This document shows positions 45,654 through 57,640 of a DNA stretch of 64,000 nt, piece after piece. Origin of the DNA: Arenicola marina (Eukaryota; Annelida; Polychaeta; Arenicolidae). Numbering within the stretch: the stretch's first letter is position 1; each line of letters starts with the position of its first letter. The translations under genes were made by a program, and so were the position numbers. The notes below the pieces were generated by a model, which did no database searches, was not told the DNA's origin, and saw only the letters and a list, made by a program, of their open reading frames with translations. Where the stretch lies: the NCBI GenBank assembly GCA_964019135.1, contig OZ025261.1, positions 35,454,820-35,518,819 on the forward strand. The letters run 5' to 3'.

Positions 45654-46288
45654 TTAAAGCGGGTGTCCAACCTAATTTAATCGCGATCTGCACCGAAAGT
45701 TTACATCTTAATATTAAATTGGCGAGTGTTAACGCTACGTTTCGGCCGACTGGTAAGGAGAAAAAAATTAAGGCAACCCGTCCCCAGCAATGTCAAGCAG
45801 AGCGCCATTTTGCCGGGAGCAGTGACGCATATTGTGACTATTCATATGGCGCCGCCTTACGTTATAACTCTCGGAGAGAGAGATCAGGGCCGCGATTTAC
45901 AGATGAACAGCGGCAGTTCCAAGCCGCGCAGTAGCGCAAGATCTTAGCGTTTCATGGAAAAGTACCGTCCAAACAAATTGATATACGTCTTGCGACGATT
46001 GACTCTGCAACAAATCCACGATTGGATCACTCTTGTTTTGCTCACACAATAGGCGTAATTTCCGGTTTGAATAAATTAGAGTATCGCCTCATGATTGGTC
46101 AATCCCGGACACGCCTCCAAAAAGGGCTGCCGCCTGTGTAGGCGGCGAAATCGTGCCTGGCGGTCACTTCTAAATTTTATTGTGAGCTACAGATAGAACG
46201 AAAAATTCTATAATTTGGAGGATAGATAATTGGGTATTATAGGAATCGGTAAAGCAGCGTTAGAGGCCAGGCTGGCGGTTCCCTTTAA
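45654..46288 (-). mobile_element. THAP-type transposon copy (copy 2), nested
   Basis: It aligns in reverse with 31973-32650 over its length, at roughly 75-80% by eye, with one internal deletion in the THAP part. Both ends carry TTAA ('gttaaagcgggtg' and 'ggttccctttaaac'). It lies within the foldback element and so is probably the younger insertion there. Confidence 0.65.
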
Positions 46289-48699
46289 ACATGGTACCCA
46301 GTAGCCATGGTCCTTACTAGATGGAATTTTCCTTATTATGAAAGATGGGGCTTTTTTGGGGCTTGCAGGGGCTCCCACGAGCGTCCTATTGAAGCCATCG
46401 CTCTATGCTTGCAGTTGTAGAAGGATAGTAGTAGGATGAGCCATTAACTATAAACACGCCGACATAGCCCTGTAACCTTTTGGTATATAGTCGAACGCGT
46501 TTAACATGGGACCCTATGGAGATAATCAAACTTCCTTCAATATGACGTACTTCCGTTTGAGCGATCTCACTTTGCTTTACCACGGTGCACGATGTGGACA
46601 AGTACAAGAGACGCATGGTAGGCTGACGGCAAACGCGTGTCTCAGTTTCGTTTCCATGGCAACCAAAGATTTTCCCAATGATAAAGTATACAAATTTCCT
46701 CTAACTTAGAAAAAACGTCAAAAATCGGAAAAACTAGCTAGACCTTCGATCCTATGCGTATAATGGTAGGGAAGATATGTCTCCAGATTACTATTGGCGG
46801 TAAAGCATTGTTATCCTTTTCATCTTGGCTGCAGAGTCCTTTCTTCGTCTGCTCGTTTTTCATTTATCCGTAATGATGAATAATAGCAATTTTCGGTAAT
46901 TAGGTGAAGCTATATTTGAAGAACTAAGTCCTACCGCCGTTCTAATCAACATTTTGGATTGAGGGCACAAATGTTTGTGTCTAGATATTTGGATGTTGCC
47001 GTGCGTCATGCCATGACGTCACCATGACGTGATGACGTCATAATTTTATAACCGCTATTACTTGAATATTATACCTCGTAGCGACTAACGGTTGATTTGA
47101 CGCTGTACCTTATATCAAGGGACAACTGCTGACGTGCGTAACTTTTTTTTGCGGTACCGAAACGTGTGCGTCAAAACTGACGTCCACCTCGCGTTAAACG
47201 GCTTATTGAACTTCAAAGGGCCATAACTCGGTTAATATTTGAGCTAGAGAGCCCAGATTTGCATGAAGCGAGAGGCAAAATGTAAGTTATGTTATGGTAA
47301 ATAGCTACAGAATTGCTCTAGGACGCTCAGTTTGGCCGCTAGAGCGCTCGCAAGAGGTGCACCCCACCTTGCTGAGGATCCCATTATGAGTCAACGGGCG
47401 ATATCGACCGGCACTGCTGCCGGTTGCGATGGCCGCCGTTCGCTCAATAACGACGCTAGCGAATCGAGACTGGTTGCAAAAGACGGGCAAACGTCGACTT
47501 TGGCCAGGAATCCGCATTCACTTTCAGCCTGGCACGCTTAGTTCCGGCGCTAGAGGGCTCCGTAATTTAGCAATGATGAGTCTGAGAACAGGCATTGAGG
47601 CGTAACCAAGCACACGCATAAAGTCGAGATTTGGACGTATTCACTCGAAATAGCGCTCTTTATCTGGGAAAATAGCCCGCGCTGAACAGCAGCCGTTAGT
47701 CTGTGCTTATCCAGCATCCGCATCCTAGGGGTCCAGTTTGGGCTAAATTGCGCTTGCAGCGAGCCCAATACACCTTTCAGTGGGCAACTGGTAAAAAATA
47801 GTGCCTGCCGCGCCCAATTGACCCTTCATGAAAGTCTGAAGTGCGTACATTGCCCGTTGAGGGAGTTATTCGGCGCCTAAATGGCACCACAGACGTGCGC
47901 GTCAAAGATTAAAAAAACTTCTGTCAGTAACTCAGCCTACGGCTGTCTTGTTTTTTTTCTATTCACTGATGGCAGCAACCTTTATTAAATTGCATGTATC
48001 GTTACACAGTCAATTATGTTTGCAAGAATAAATATGTAGCAAATTATTAATATTATATGTTTTGACATTGCTGTATGTCCTTGGCCCTGCTAAACTCCAC
48101 TGATCCTAGTCCCGTTACGTGCCAGTTTTAACAGGCGTCCAGTCGTACCTCCCTCCCTGCCTGACAACGTTGTTCTCGGCAACAACGCCACAAAGTTGGG
48201 GCCACACTGATCCCAACAACAGTGTCGACAAAAATGGGGAGCATGTATTTTTCCTATGCTTCCGTTCAGAATCGACATTAGACTAAGCTTACTTAGTTTT
48301 CACGTGTATCAGTTTACATAAAACATGCGTTTATATAGTAGAAACATTTGCTCTGATAGGACTGAAAATAAAAGTAAAAGTAGGCCTACACACAAATGAC
48401 TTGTTCTTGTACTAGTCATGGGCGTGTCCAGGGGGGGGGGCACAGGGGGCACGTGCCCCCCCTTTCAGACCCTAAAGTAGGCATCACTGTGCCCCCTCCA
48501 CCCCCCCCCCCGCTGCCGTCATTTTTTTATTGTGCCCCCCTTTCAAGGATTCCTGCACACGCCACTGCTAGTACTGTACTGTATATTCAGAAAAATCTTA
48601 GAATAAGTTTTTGCGATCGATGATTTCTATTGAACAAAGGAACGACCACACTCCTGAGCCAAATAAAAGTTGCTGCCATCAGTAAATAGAAAAAAAAAA
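46289..48699. other. Core of the foldback element, no gene found
   Basis: 46289-48690 contains only short frames. 47005-47040 has three TGACGT words, two as perfect TGACGTCA. 47925-47990 has fragments resembling both inner arm borders ('cttctgtcagtaact' and 'cactgatggcagcaacc'). 48415-48565 looks like a separate small MITE with 'gggcgtgtcca' and C/G tracts. Confidence 0.45.
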
Positions 48700-48704
48700 T
48701 GTCT

Positions 48705-48776
48705 CTATCATGACTTGAACGCACGACCTCGTGATCCAGAGCTCGCTGCTCTACCAATGCGCCACGAAAGCTTCCT
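48705..48776 (-). other. tRNA-like sequence in right foldback arm
   Basis: The minus strand reads 'gcgcattggtagagcagcga' with 'gcgttcaagtc', a counterpart of the left-arm sequence at 44810, with about 70% identity. The B-box is weaker here. Confidence 0.5.
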
Positions 48777-49282
48777 ATGTCGTGTCGCTGTTTTAAGCCT
48801 AATATGCGGTTAATCTCAGCGTGACCTGTAGGAACAAAAGTTATGTCGACGAAACTTACATTTCGTCTCTACAAAAGTGTTTTTCGTAGACAAAAGGAAC
48901 TTTTGTAAAGACAGAAGTTGCTTTTGTAGACAAAATGCACTTTTGTAGAGACAAAAGTTGATTCTGTCGACGAAATTACATTTTGTCTCTACAAAAGTAG
49001 ATTTTGTCTACAAAAGGAACTTTTGTCTCTAGTCTACAAAAGTGTTTTTCGTAGACAAAAGGAGCTTTTGTAAAGACAGAAGTTGCTTCTGTAGACAAAA
49101 TGCATTTTTGTAGAGACAAAAGTTGATTCTGTCTACAAAATGAACTTTTGTCTCTACAAAAGTGTTTATCGTAGACAAAATGCACTTTTGTCTCTACAAA
49201 AGTGTTTTTCGTAGACTTTTGTGGAGACAGAAGCCTCTTTGATCGACGAAATGAGAGGGGTAACACTTGGCGCCCCATAACG

Positions 49283-49548
49283 TAACGCAATTCAAATTAA
49301 GACATAACGCCCGAATTGAAGCATATGTTTTAAATATTTAGAGACATGTGGCAATTCGAATTAAGACATAACGCCCGAATTGAAGCATATGCCTTAAATA
49401 TTTAGAGACATGTGGCAATTCTAATTAAGACATAACGCTCGAATTGAAGCATAGATCTATGTCTTAAATATTTAGAGACATGTGGCAATTCGAATTAAGA
49501 CATAACGCCCGAATTGAGGCATATGTCTTAAATATTTAAGACGTAACG
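49283..49548. repeat. 64-bp tandem repeat, four copies, next to the foldback element
   Basis: The unit contains 'gacataacgcccgaattgaa', 'gcatatgtcttaaatattta' and 'gagacatgtggcaattcgaa'. The first three copies are spaced 64 bp, the fourth 70 bp. A single related copy lies on the left flank of the foldback element (44205-44255), so the element inserted into or beside such a unit. Confidence 0.85.
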
Positions 49549-52182
49549 CATCAACCAATCATATTGCATGACTCACGGTCACTGTGTGTCGGTCTAATTA
49601 CCGAAGTGGCTGGAAAGGGCTCTAAGTTTGTATTAGTAAAGGAGCTGTGGCATGAAATATGAACACCTGACATGGAGCAAATTGTCTTAGATCTCCTTTA
49701 CTAGGTGGTACGTGTCAAGGATGGAGGAGCATGACCGAAGGGCCCGAGGGCGGGGGGGGGGGGGGGGGGGGGCGGTGGTATGACATGTAGCTAGGCATAT
49801 GCATTTGTGCCGCCCAGATTTTTTCGCTCAATCCCCGGAGCAGAAACTTGCAATATTACTGTCGATTTGCCCATATGAGACTGAATGTTTTCAAAATACC
49901 AGAGATTGACTATATATGCCTCTTTATATCGGAAGTGCTCAAATAATTAACAATTAACATCCATTTTCTTGGCCATGACCCTAAATGTCTATTTGGGATG
50001 CCTTTTTTTACTGAAAACTTTCAATGACTACAAAGTGGCGCTTTTCTCTCGTTCTCCATATTCCCTCTATGGCTTGGGCGGCACATCCCCACCACCGTAG
50101 TAATGTAGTCCCCCCCCCCCCGGCCGAAGGGGTTTTAAATCCCCAAAAGAAGCATAGTACCTGATTATGAACAAATACGACATCATGGAAATTGCCTCTC
50201 GGAGCCATTTAGTATCAAGGCTGGACGGAGTTTAAATCAGAAAAGCATATATATATGGGCAATTTTATGATTAGAGATCATCTTAGTTTCGCAAAATTAA
50301 AAAATCGGTAACACGATATGGTAAAACCTTCCGGATAAATGTGAACTAACCCCTTGGGTAGTCAGCAGGACAAAAGGAATAACTCACGGCTGCTACTTTG
50401 CTAGCAAAGGAGATAATCTGACACAGTTTAGAGCACAACCAGTGCTATTGTGTCTTATTCTCTGTTAACGCCAGCGTCAACTTTTGGTTGACACTGTCGT
50501 AGAAAGTTGAATAAAATATAAGTTGCGGATAAAACAACTGGTTGAAGAACATATTCTTGCCATGTGGTGGTTAGAATAGGACAAGCGCTTTTGATGACAA
50601 ATTAGAATGCCCTTTAAATGTCGTCCTTTTTTTGTATACAGTAAGTATTTGTATTAGTAGTCATTATATTGAAAAGACTGAGTAAACGTAAGTTTATTCG
50701 ACCGAAGATAACCACTATACAAGGAGCAGCTACGTCATTGTTGTGAAACATTTTGTCCACGGTAACTACAGGGTGGTAACAGGGTGGCCAGGACAGTAAA
50801 AGAGTGGATAGAATGCCGACCCAATGGAGTGATGAATAATAATTGCATCAAAACAAGAGATAAAGAATTAATTCGGCGTTCAGTGAACTTAAAGGTACGT
50901 AGAGATTTGCTGAAAGTTGCAGAGGGGACATATTAAGCAACCATTGATCAGTTTCGTAAGCGGAAGTATATCCAAAGCAGACATTGAATGTTCAGAGGGG
51001 AACACTGACCGGTCTCAGGGGCGGATTCAGCTTTTCTGGATAGGAGGGGGGCCGGTTATCGAGTGATGGCCTGGGTTTGGGTTTTCATGTGTTAAATGGT
51101 ACACTGCAGTGCAGTATGACTGTATTTGAAAAGGAGGAGGGGGGGGGGGGCGTTTCTGACAGCACAGAAAAATAGATGAGGAGAGAAAATATGGTGACGA
51201 TATTTATTCTATGATCACATTGCAATTGTATTCTTATATATTGATTCTCATTATTTGTTATCTTGTTAGGACTACAACGATGACAGCTCTTACGTTTTAG
51301 CCACGAAATATGTACAAAATTTGGGCATCAACTCTGAATGATCAAAGCCGTAATTTTCACGCCAAGTAACGTAGATGCAGGTTCCGATTTAATCGCTAAT
51401 TAAACGCAGGTGAAGGTTTTATGCAAATTTTCAGATGAATTCGTATTTTTGAGAAAGGAAGTAAATAGTAGATGTTCGATGTGTTTAATTCATAATATCT
51501 GGCATAGCGTTTCAATCTGCGATGTTTTGTAACAGAATTTTTAACGAAGGAAATAGTATGACTGCCACTGTCATGCGTACACCGCACCAGCTCTTCAAAG
51601 GAGAACCTACATTTACGTCACTAAACGTCTAGTGATCGCCTCTGTCTATTAGTTGATGTTATACCGCGTGATATGGGGTAATGGCCAATAATTTTAATAC
51701 TGCTCCCGATTAAAATTAACGGGTGGTCGATTATCTTAAAACTTTCTTTAGAACTAGGAGCGTGACTTTAAGCATCACAGACTCTCTATGCGGCTCAGTG
51801 TTCCCGGGACGTGTTTCCATCCGTTAGGAAGCAAGGAGGTTCAATATTCCGTCACATATTAATACGATATTCGCAGACCTTATTTCAACATTGCCATATT
51901 TGAGTAATCAATAATTGTTTATGTTATCGGCCTCGACCTATAATTGCATTGCCTATATTTATATATGTATGTAGCTCTCAATGCTTAAGGAATAAAAAAA
52001 TAGAAATAAAAAAAAAATAACGGGGGGGGGGGGGGGACGTATCCCTCTCTGCTCCCTCTGCATAGGCCTTCACGTTTATTCAGCTAGTTAATCTCCTTAG
52101 GTTTATCTTTGGGTACAAACTGACTATATATAAGCTTATCCTTAGTTTGCTTTCCGTTGTTAAATTGATTTTACAAACGGCT
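49549..52182. other. Intergenic region, repeats only
   Basis: It contains a G-run of about 20 at 49752-49773, the dispersed repeat copy at 49790-50110, a MITE-like 'aggggcggattcag' at 51016, a G-run at 51139-51150, the repeat copy at 51330-51420 and a G-run at 52022-52036. No gene is recognised. Confidence 0.5.
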
Positions 52183-52758
52183 GCCCACACTGACCGGCGC
52201 GGCTGCCCACACTGACCGGCGCGGCTGCCCACACTGACCGGCGCGGCTGCCCACACAGGCCGGCGCGGCTGCCCACACAGGCCGGCGTGGCTGCCCACAC
52301 TGACCGGCGCGGCTGCCCACACAGGCCGGCGTGGCTGCCCACACTGACCGGCGTGGCTGCCCACACTGACCGGCGTGGCTGCCCACACTGACCGGCGCGG
52401 CTGCCCACACAGGCCGGCGTGGCTGCTCACACTGACCGGCGCGGCTGCCCACACAGGCCGGCGTGGCTGCTCACACTGACCGGCGCGGCTGCCCACACTG
52501 ACCGGCGTGGCTGCCCACACTGACCGGCGCGGCTGCCCACACAGGCCGGCGCGGCTGCCCACACTGACCGGCGCGGCTGCCCACACAGGCCGGCGCGGCT
52601 GCCCACACTGACCGGCGCGGCTGCCCACACAGGCCGGCGTGGCTGCCCACACAGGCCGGCGTGGCTGCCCACACAGGCCGGCGCGGCTGCCCACACTGAC
52701 CGGCGCGGCTGCCCACACAGGCCGGCGTGGCTGCTCACACTGACCGGCGCGCTGCGCA
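52183..52758. repeat. 22-bp GC-rich minisatellite (locus copy 1)
   Basis: The unit is 'gctgcccacactgaccggcg' plus cg, 22 bp, about 26 copies. Two main variants alternate irregularly: 'cacactgaccgg' and 'cacacaggccgg'. Long Gly/Arg/Cys-rich frames on the minus strand are artefacts of the repeat. Confidence 0.95.
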
Positions 52759-52829
52759 AACTATATTGCAAGTTCCAGAGTTAATAAAGCATCAAATTTA
52801 AAACAGTTTGATTTGTTTTTGTCTTTTAC

Positions 52830-53012
52830 GAATGTTATCGGAACGTTCGGGTACCGTTATCGGAACGTTCGGGTACCGTTATCGGAACGTTTGCGGACCG
52901 TTATCGGAACGTTCGGGGACCGTTATCGGAACGTTTGCGGATCGTTATCGGAACGTTCGGGGACCGTTATCGGAATGTTAGGGGACCGATATCAGAACGT
53001 TCGGGGATCGTT
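52830..53012. repeat. 22-bp AACGTT minisatellite (locus copy 1)
   Basis: The unit 'cgttatcggaacgttcgggg' plus ac is repeated about eight times. Its homologue in copy 2 is 57240-57400. Confidence 0.9.
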
Positions 53013-53659
53013 ATATGTGCCCATGCAAAGGTGCTATACCACAGGCGCCGCAGATCGACTGACACAGGTCGGGGGGGGGGGGGGCGGAGCTATACTAACA
53101 GTAATTTTAGCGTCTCAAAGCAAAAGCAATGCAAAAGCAATGAGTTTGTAGCTTTAATGTTCATCTATATGAGAGGAACTATAAACGCATGTAAGCTTAA
53201 TTCAAGTTACGGCTTGACATTGACACAACCTAACCCCCCTGCCCAAAATACCAGCAACACTATCGCCCAAAAACATGTCATGACAGATCAGATGACAATG
53301 TAAACAGAGCGATGGCCATAGCGAAACTTCTGCTTCGTTTGCGTGAAACTCAAAATGTTGGCATCATGTGAATTCTTTTGACAACAGGACTGTGAGTACG
53401 CCAAATTCTGTTGGGTCTTTGTTTCAAGTTGACAAATATAAACTGATTTTAGGCTTGTCAATGAAACATTTCGTGTCAAATTAGAAAACGAGGCGGCAAA
53501 TAGTTTCCGTGACCGTGCCGACTAAAATTATTGTGTAAATTGGCTGGTCTTCTCAAGACGAAATACAGCATAAAATAGGTAACATCATGGATCCATGATC
53601 CGTAAATTAAACAATTTAATCAATGAATTTGGTGCAATATTAAGATACTTAAGTTAACA

Positions 53660-53850
53660 CGTAAGCTTACCTGCCTCTGCTGCTGCGCCCGCTTGAACTG
53701 TGGCACTATTCTGATCGCTTGTCATGTGAACACATGTGACATGAATTCGAAACCGGAAAGTTCCCTCAATATGACGTCATATCCGCTCCTTGATCCGGGC
53801 ACCTGTTCCAATATGTCGGCCGTGTGGCTGTAGGATTTCTTGCACGGTGA
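53660..53850 (+). promoter_or_regulatory. Possible bidirectional promoter (copy 1)
   Basis: A palindromic CRE 'atgacgtcat' (53771-53780) lies between a minus-strand exon-like end with donor 'gcagaggcag/gtaagc' (53670) and a plus-strand exon-like end 'tcttgcacg/gtgagc' (53846). The first is homologous to 33540-33735. The equivalent in copy 2 is 59860-60050. The transcripts are inferred, not shown. Confidence 0.4.
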
Positions 53851-54344
53851 GCGAAAATTCTTCATATTTGTTCTATGTTCGTCCGTAACTCATCGCTTTT
53901 CTTGTATTGAGGTGTCGAAACGACCAGGTATGATATCTAGAGCAGTTGAAAGAATTTGAAGACGAACCGATACTGCTATGAGGGAGACAAATTTGATAAC
54001 ATTGTTTGCCTCGAGGCGAGGGCCAGCCCGTCTGACCGTCCTAACCAGCTAAGCTCGTGTGACTGGCGACTGCAGAAGATCTGAACGATAATTTGCTTGC
54101 ATAAACGGATCGCAATCACAGTTTAGGGTTAGGCCTATAGTAGCCTGGTATAGCAGCAGTGTGAAAGATGGATACGTATAGGCCTACCGGATTACTGTCA
54201 TTGCAAATCAACTGTTCGAACTGTTCCAGTGATTCAATTGCCTTGGGCACATTGGGTGCATTTCGTTGGGTGGTAACCCGGGTATATCCTCAAGGTGTAC
54301 TAAATATGTACATTATGCATCAGTATGTAATATCTTTCGGCCCA

Positions 54345-54548
54345 GCCCTATTTGGACCCCTCCAAGTTTTTGTTACCTGCCATCGCTCGGGTTCGAACTA
54401 CCAACCTCTCACTTTGCAGGATGTTTGGAGAGTGATAATCCCCTTCTGCACAGGTTATTTTTGCACCAGACCAGTACAGAGATACTGCATTTCACCCTTT
54501 TCCATTGGACAGCGACCTAGCAATCTATCCACCACGCCTTGCATGTGA
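54345..54548 (-). mobile_element. tRNA-derived SINE, uninterrupted (copy 1)
   Basis: The minus strand has an A-box-like 'tggtggatagattgctagg' and a B-box-like 'ggtagttcgaacccg'. In copy 2 the same SINE is split by the MITE at 60632-61681. Confidence 0.55.
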
Positions 54549-55962
54549 ATTTAAGCCTATACAGCTCTTACAGGAATATAGGGAGTTACAAGGACCATTT
54601 CATGCCGCACTAAGCATAGATCTATGTATATCCTAAAATATTTCACCCGGCCCATGTTCGTTTTCTATCGGCACCCCTGTGATATCTCGGCCCTGCCCTT
54701 AGTGGACCCCTCGAAGGACCTACCCCTGTATACAGGGATCAAAGATCAAAACTGATCTGGAAAGTTTTTGGTACCACCATGGTTTTAAACAGGACATAAT
54801 TAGCATACCGAATGAATATGTGCGCACCAGATCCAAGGGGTATATTAATGCGTAATATGCATATTTGGTTTACCATGGAAATATCTGGGTTACCAAAAAA
54901 AGTTGTATTATAAATAAAAGCCAAAATCAATCACTGACTCAGCCAAATCAATTGCATAACATACCAACATCTTCATGACCTCCAGCGATATACCCTCAGG
55001 ACAACAGCTGTATAATTCAGACTGATTTTAAAAATTATTTGTGTATCAGTTAATACAGAAAACCTGCATTTACATATGTTTCTAAATACCAAAAATGTAT
55101 ATAGATATGTCTTGGTACACCCCAATTTTGAAAAAAAATAATTAGTTTTGGGGGCTGTTTGGTATGTTATAGTATACTACAGATGATGGGTAAATCCTAC
55201 AGCCCTAATTTGTAGGCTGGTCGACTGATAGTTATGCCCAATCTAACCCCTCTCCCCCATCATCCCCATTCCTACCTCTCATTTGGCCAAGCCCCTGTGG
55301 TGATAAAGAGGCTGACTTTGTGATACCACCCCCTCCTCTATCTTATTGACCTATCTCTTTACACTTAGGGTGCTGTGAAGAGGCTAACTTTGATGCCAGG
55401 AAGCCATACACTTAGGTCAGTTCTGGCCTACCTTAAAAACCCTACCCCACCCTGCCCTTTACATGCCTCCTATGGTGGCCATCCGTTTTGGTACACCCAG
55501 TTTTGCAGTTGTTTTCTGTGTGTACCAAAAGATATGTGAGTGATGTCAAGTCTTCTACTGTCAAGAATCTCAATCAATACCCTATAAAACTTTAAAAGTG
55601 AACCAGTCAGTGCTCACTTGCATCAATGCACTTTATAACTTTATTTATGAAAGTATTAGAGAAATTTTTACAAAGTGGATTCCATACTGTTTGACAGTTT
55701 TCTTGATACAATTATAAATAATGTTTATACAATAATTTATTATTAATTGGCTGCTGACACAGTAGTAGCCGCTGTAGCCACTGTGCTTCCCCAGAATCCA
55801 TCCCTTTGGCCAATGTATAATAAAGGTTCTGTTGTAAATTATTTCCTGTTGTTGCCTTCAGACCAAATTTGCTATCCGATCCTACAATTAATCACTCAGA
55901 TTGTTAGGCTGCTTTATGATTAATACAATAGGAGAAGGAAGAGGGAGTGGAGCAATATCCTG

Positions 55963-56240
55963 CGAAGGATTACATGGCCACAACAGGGCATCGTGGGGTA
56001 ACCCCTACTCTTTGCGAAGGATTACATGGCCACAACAGGGCATCCTGGGGTAACCCCCTACTTTTTGCAAAGGATTACACGGCCACAACAGGGCATCCTG
56101 GGGTAACCCCCTACTCTTTGCGAAGGATTACATGGCCACAACAGGGCACGAACCACAGATTCATATGCCATTAGGCATTCCGGTGGCCAGAGCACTGACC
56201 CACTGAGCTAAAAAAAAAAAAAAAAAAAAAAAAATCTCAC
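55963..56240 (-). repeat. 54-bp array merging into a tRNA-SINE with A-tail (copy 1)
   Basis: The unit 'aaggattacatggccacaac' plus 'agggcatcctggggtaaccc' plus 'cctactctttgcg' is present about 3.5 times, then a minus-strand SINE head with 'tagctcagtgggtcagtgct' reversed, and an A-tract of about 24. The repeated unit contains part of the SINE body. The copy-2 equivalent is 63214-63485. Confidence 0.7.
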
Positions 56241-56513
56241 TTGTATGGTCTTTGTAGAATGTTTCATGGAGCACCAACGTTAACAGTCTTCATGATAAAC
56301 TGATAACTTAAATCTATTCCCGCTTAAAGTGTGTGAATAATATGTGATGAAAAGTATAGAAAAAAAGCACAGATATAGATTTATCGCAAATGGGAATGCA
56401 AGCTGGCGCACACATATATCATTTCAGCATGAAAATTGCTTCTACTTTCTGTTGTATTATATGATATAACTTGTAAGCTTATATATCTTTCCTTTTGTAG
56501 ATCAAGTGTGAAG

Positions 56514-56685
56514 ATGAAGTACGGTTTAGATATTGAGGAGGGACAAGAAGGAGTTGGAGGCCCGGGAGCCAACGTGGAACAAGCTGCAGCTTCTCAGTCA
56601 GGGTCTGGAAACAGCAATTGGGGAGGAGAAAATGAGAAAGATGAGGGTACTAGCGATGAGGATGATAACATTGATGAAAGTGAGG
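56514..56685 (+). CDS. Acidic first coding exon, unrecognised gene (copy 1, cut by gap)
   Basis: After an acceptor 'ccttttgtag' (56500) the exon opens with an ATG reading 'MKYGLDIEEGQEGVGG' and goes on rich in Gly, Ser, Asp and Glu. It runs into the N gap. The copy-2 version is complete to its donor. I do not recognise the family. Confidence 0.4.
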
Positions 56686-56885
56686 NNNNNNNNNNNNNNN
56701 NNNNNNNNNNNNNNNNNNNNNNNNNNNNNNNNNNNNNNNNNNNNNNNNNNNNNNNNNNNNNNNNNNNNNNNNNNNNNNNNNNNNNNNNNNNNNNNNNNNN
56801 NNNNNNNNNNNNNNNNNNNNNNNNNNNNNNNNNNNNNNNNNNNNNNNNNNNNNNNNNNNNNNNNNNNNNNNNNNNNNNNNNNNNN
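56686..56885. other. Assembly gap, 200 Ns
   Basis: Exactly 200 Ns join the end of copy 1 to the 22-bp array that starts copy 2. The round number is the usual placeholder for a gap of unknown size. Confidence 0.99.
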
Positions 56886-57165
56886 CACACTGACCGGCGT
56901 GGCTGCCCACACTGACCGGCGCGGCTGCCCACACAGGCCGGCGCGGCTGCCCACACAGGCCGGCGCGGCTGCCCACACTGACCGGCGCGGCTGCCCACAC
57001 AGGCCGGCGCGGCTGCCCACACTGACCGGCGCGGCTGCCCACACAGGCCGGCGTGGCTGCCCACACTGACCGGCGCGGCTGCCCACACAGGCCGGCGTGG
57101 CTGCCCACACTGACCGGCGCGGCTGCCCACACAGGCCGGCGTGGCTGCTCACACTGACCGGCGCG
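56886..57165. repeat. 22-bp GC-rich minisatellite (locus copy 2)
   Basis: Same unit and variants as 52183-52758. The last units and the following flank 'gcgcaaactatattgcaagt' are identical in both copies. Confidence 0.95.
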
Positions 57166-57239
57166 CTGCGCAAACTATATTGCAAGTTCCAGAGTTAATA
57201 AAGCATCAAATTTAAAACAGTTTGATTTGTTTTTGTCTT

Positions 57240-57640
57240 TTACGAACGTTATCGGAACGTTCGGGTACCGTTATCGGAACGTTTGGGGACCGTTATCGGA
57301 ATGTCAGGGGACCGATATCGGAACGTTCGGGGATCGTTATCGGAACGTTCGGGGACCGTTATCGGAACGTTAGGGGACCGTTATCGGAACGTTAGGGGAC
57401 CGTTACCCATAACGTTATTTGCTAACCTTCGCAGAACGTCAGGAAAACTTTCCCAGATAACGTTCTTGGAACGAGATTTAATCACGTTTTCCTAACTCTG
57501 GGCTAACGTTCGGGGACCGTCGCAGAACATCAGGAAAACTTTCCCAGATAACGTTCTTGGAACGAGATTTAATAAAGTTTTCCTAACTCTGGGCTAACGT
57601 TCGCGTGACGTTCCGCAAACGTTATATTGTTAGCTGGGTA
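57240..57640. repeat. AACGTT minisatellite and flank (locus copy 2)
   Basis: The 22-bp unit 'cgttatcggaacgttcgggg' plus ac is repeated about eight times (57240-57410). A 110-bp duplication with 'aggaaaactttcccagataa' and 'cgttcttggaacgagattta' follows. It ends 'cgttatattgttagctggg', resembling the CCCAGC-type terminus of the MITE at 7806. Confidence 0.85.

Larger units (their letters stand above)
44256..49277. mobile_element. 5.0-kb foldback-type element with compound inverted arms
   Basis: The termini are inverted copies: 'tggggcgccaagtgttaccc' onward at 44256 and its complement ending at 49277, identical over about 36 bp, with TA on each side. The left arm (44256-44885) and right arm (48700-49277) consist mostly of imperfect short subrepeats of 'tttgtctctacaaaagt' and 'tttgtctacaaaa'. 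Each arm ends inwardly in a tRNA-like sequence. The 3.8-kb core has no recognisable protein gene and contains the nested element at 45654-46288. The structure recalls Drosophila FB elements; the family here is not recognised. Confidence 0.75.
53013..56685. repeat. Duplicated segment, copy 1
   Basis: The sequence is about 99% identical by eye to 59220-63935, apart from the 1.05-kb MITE found only in the second copy. It runs into the N gap in the middle of an open exon. It contains a promoter-like patch (53660-53850), a minus-strand SINE (54345-54545), a 54-bp array with SINE (55963-56235) and the acidic exon. Confidence 0.93.

Noticed and set aside
52080-52771. Gly/Arg/Cys-rich repeat proteins on the minus strand
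   Set aside because: Same artefact from the 22-bp GC-rich array; three frames are open.
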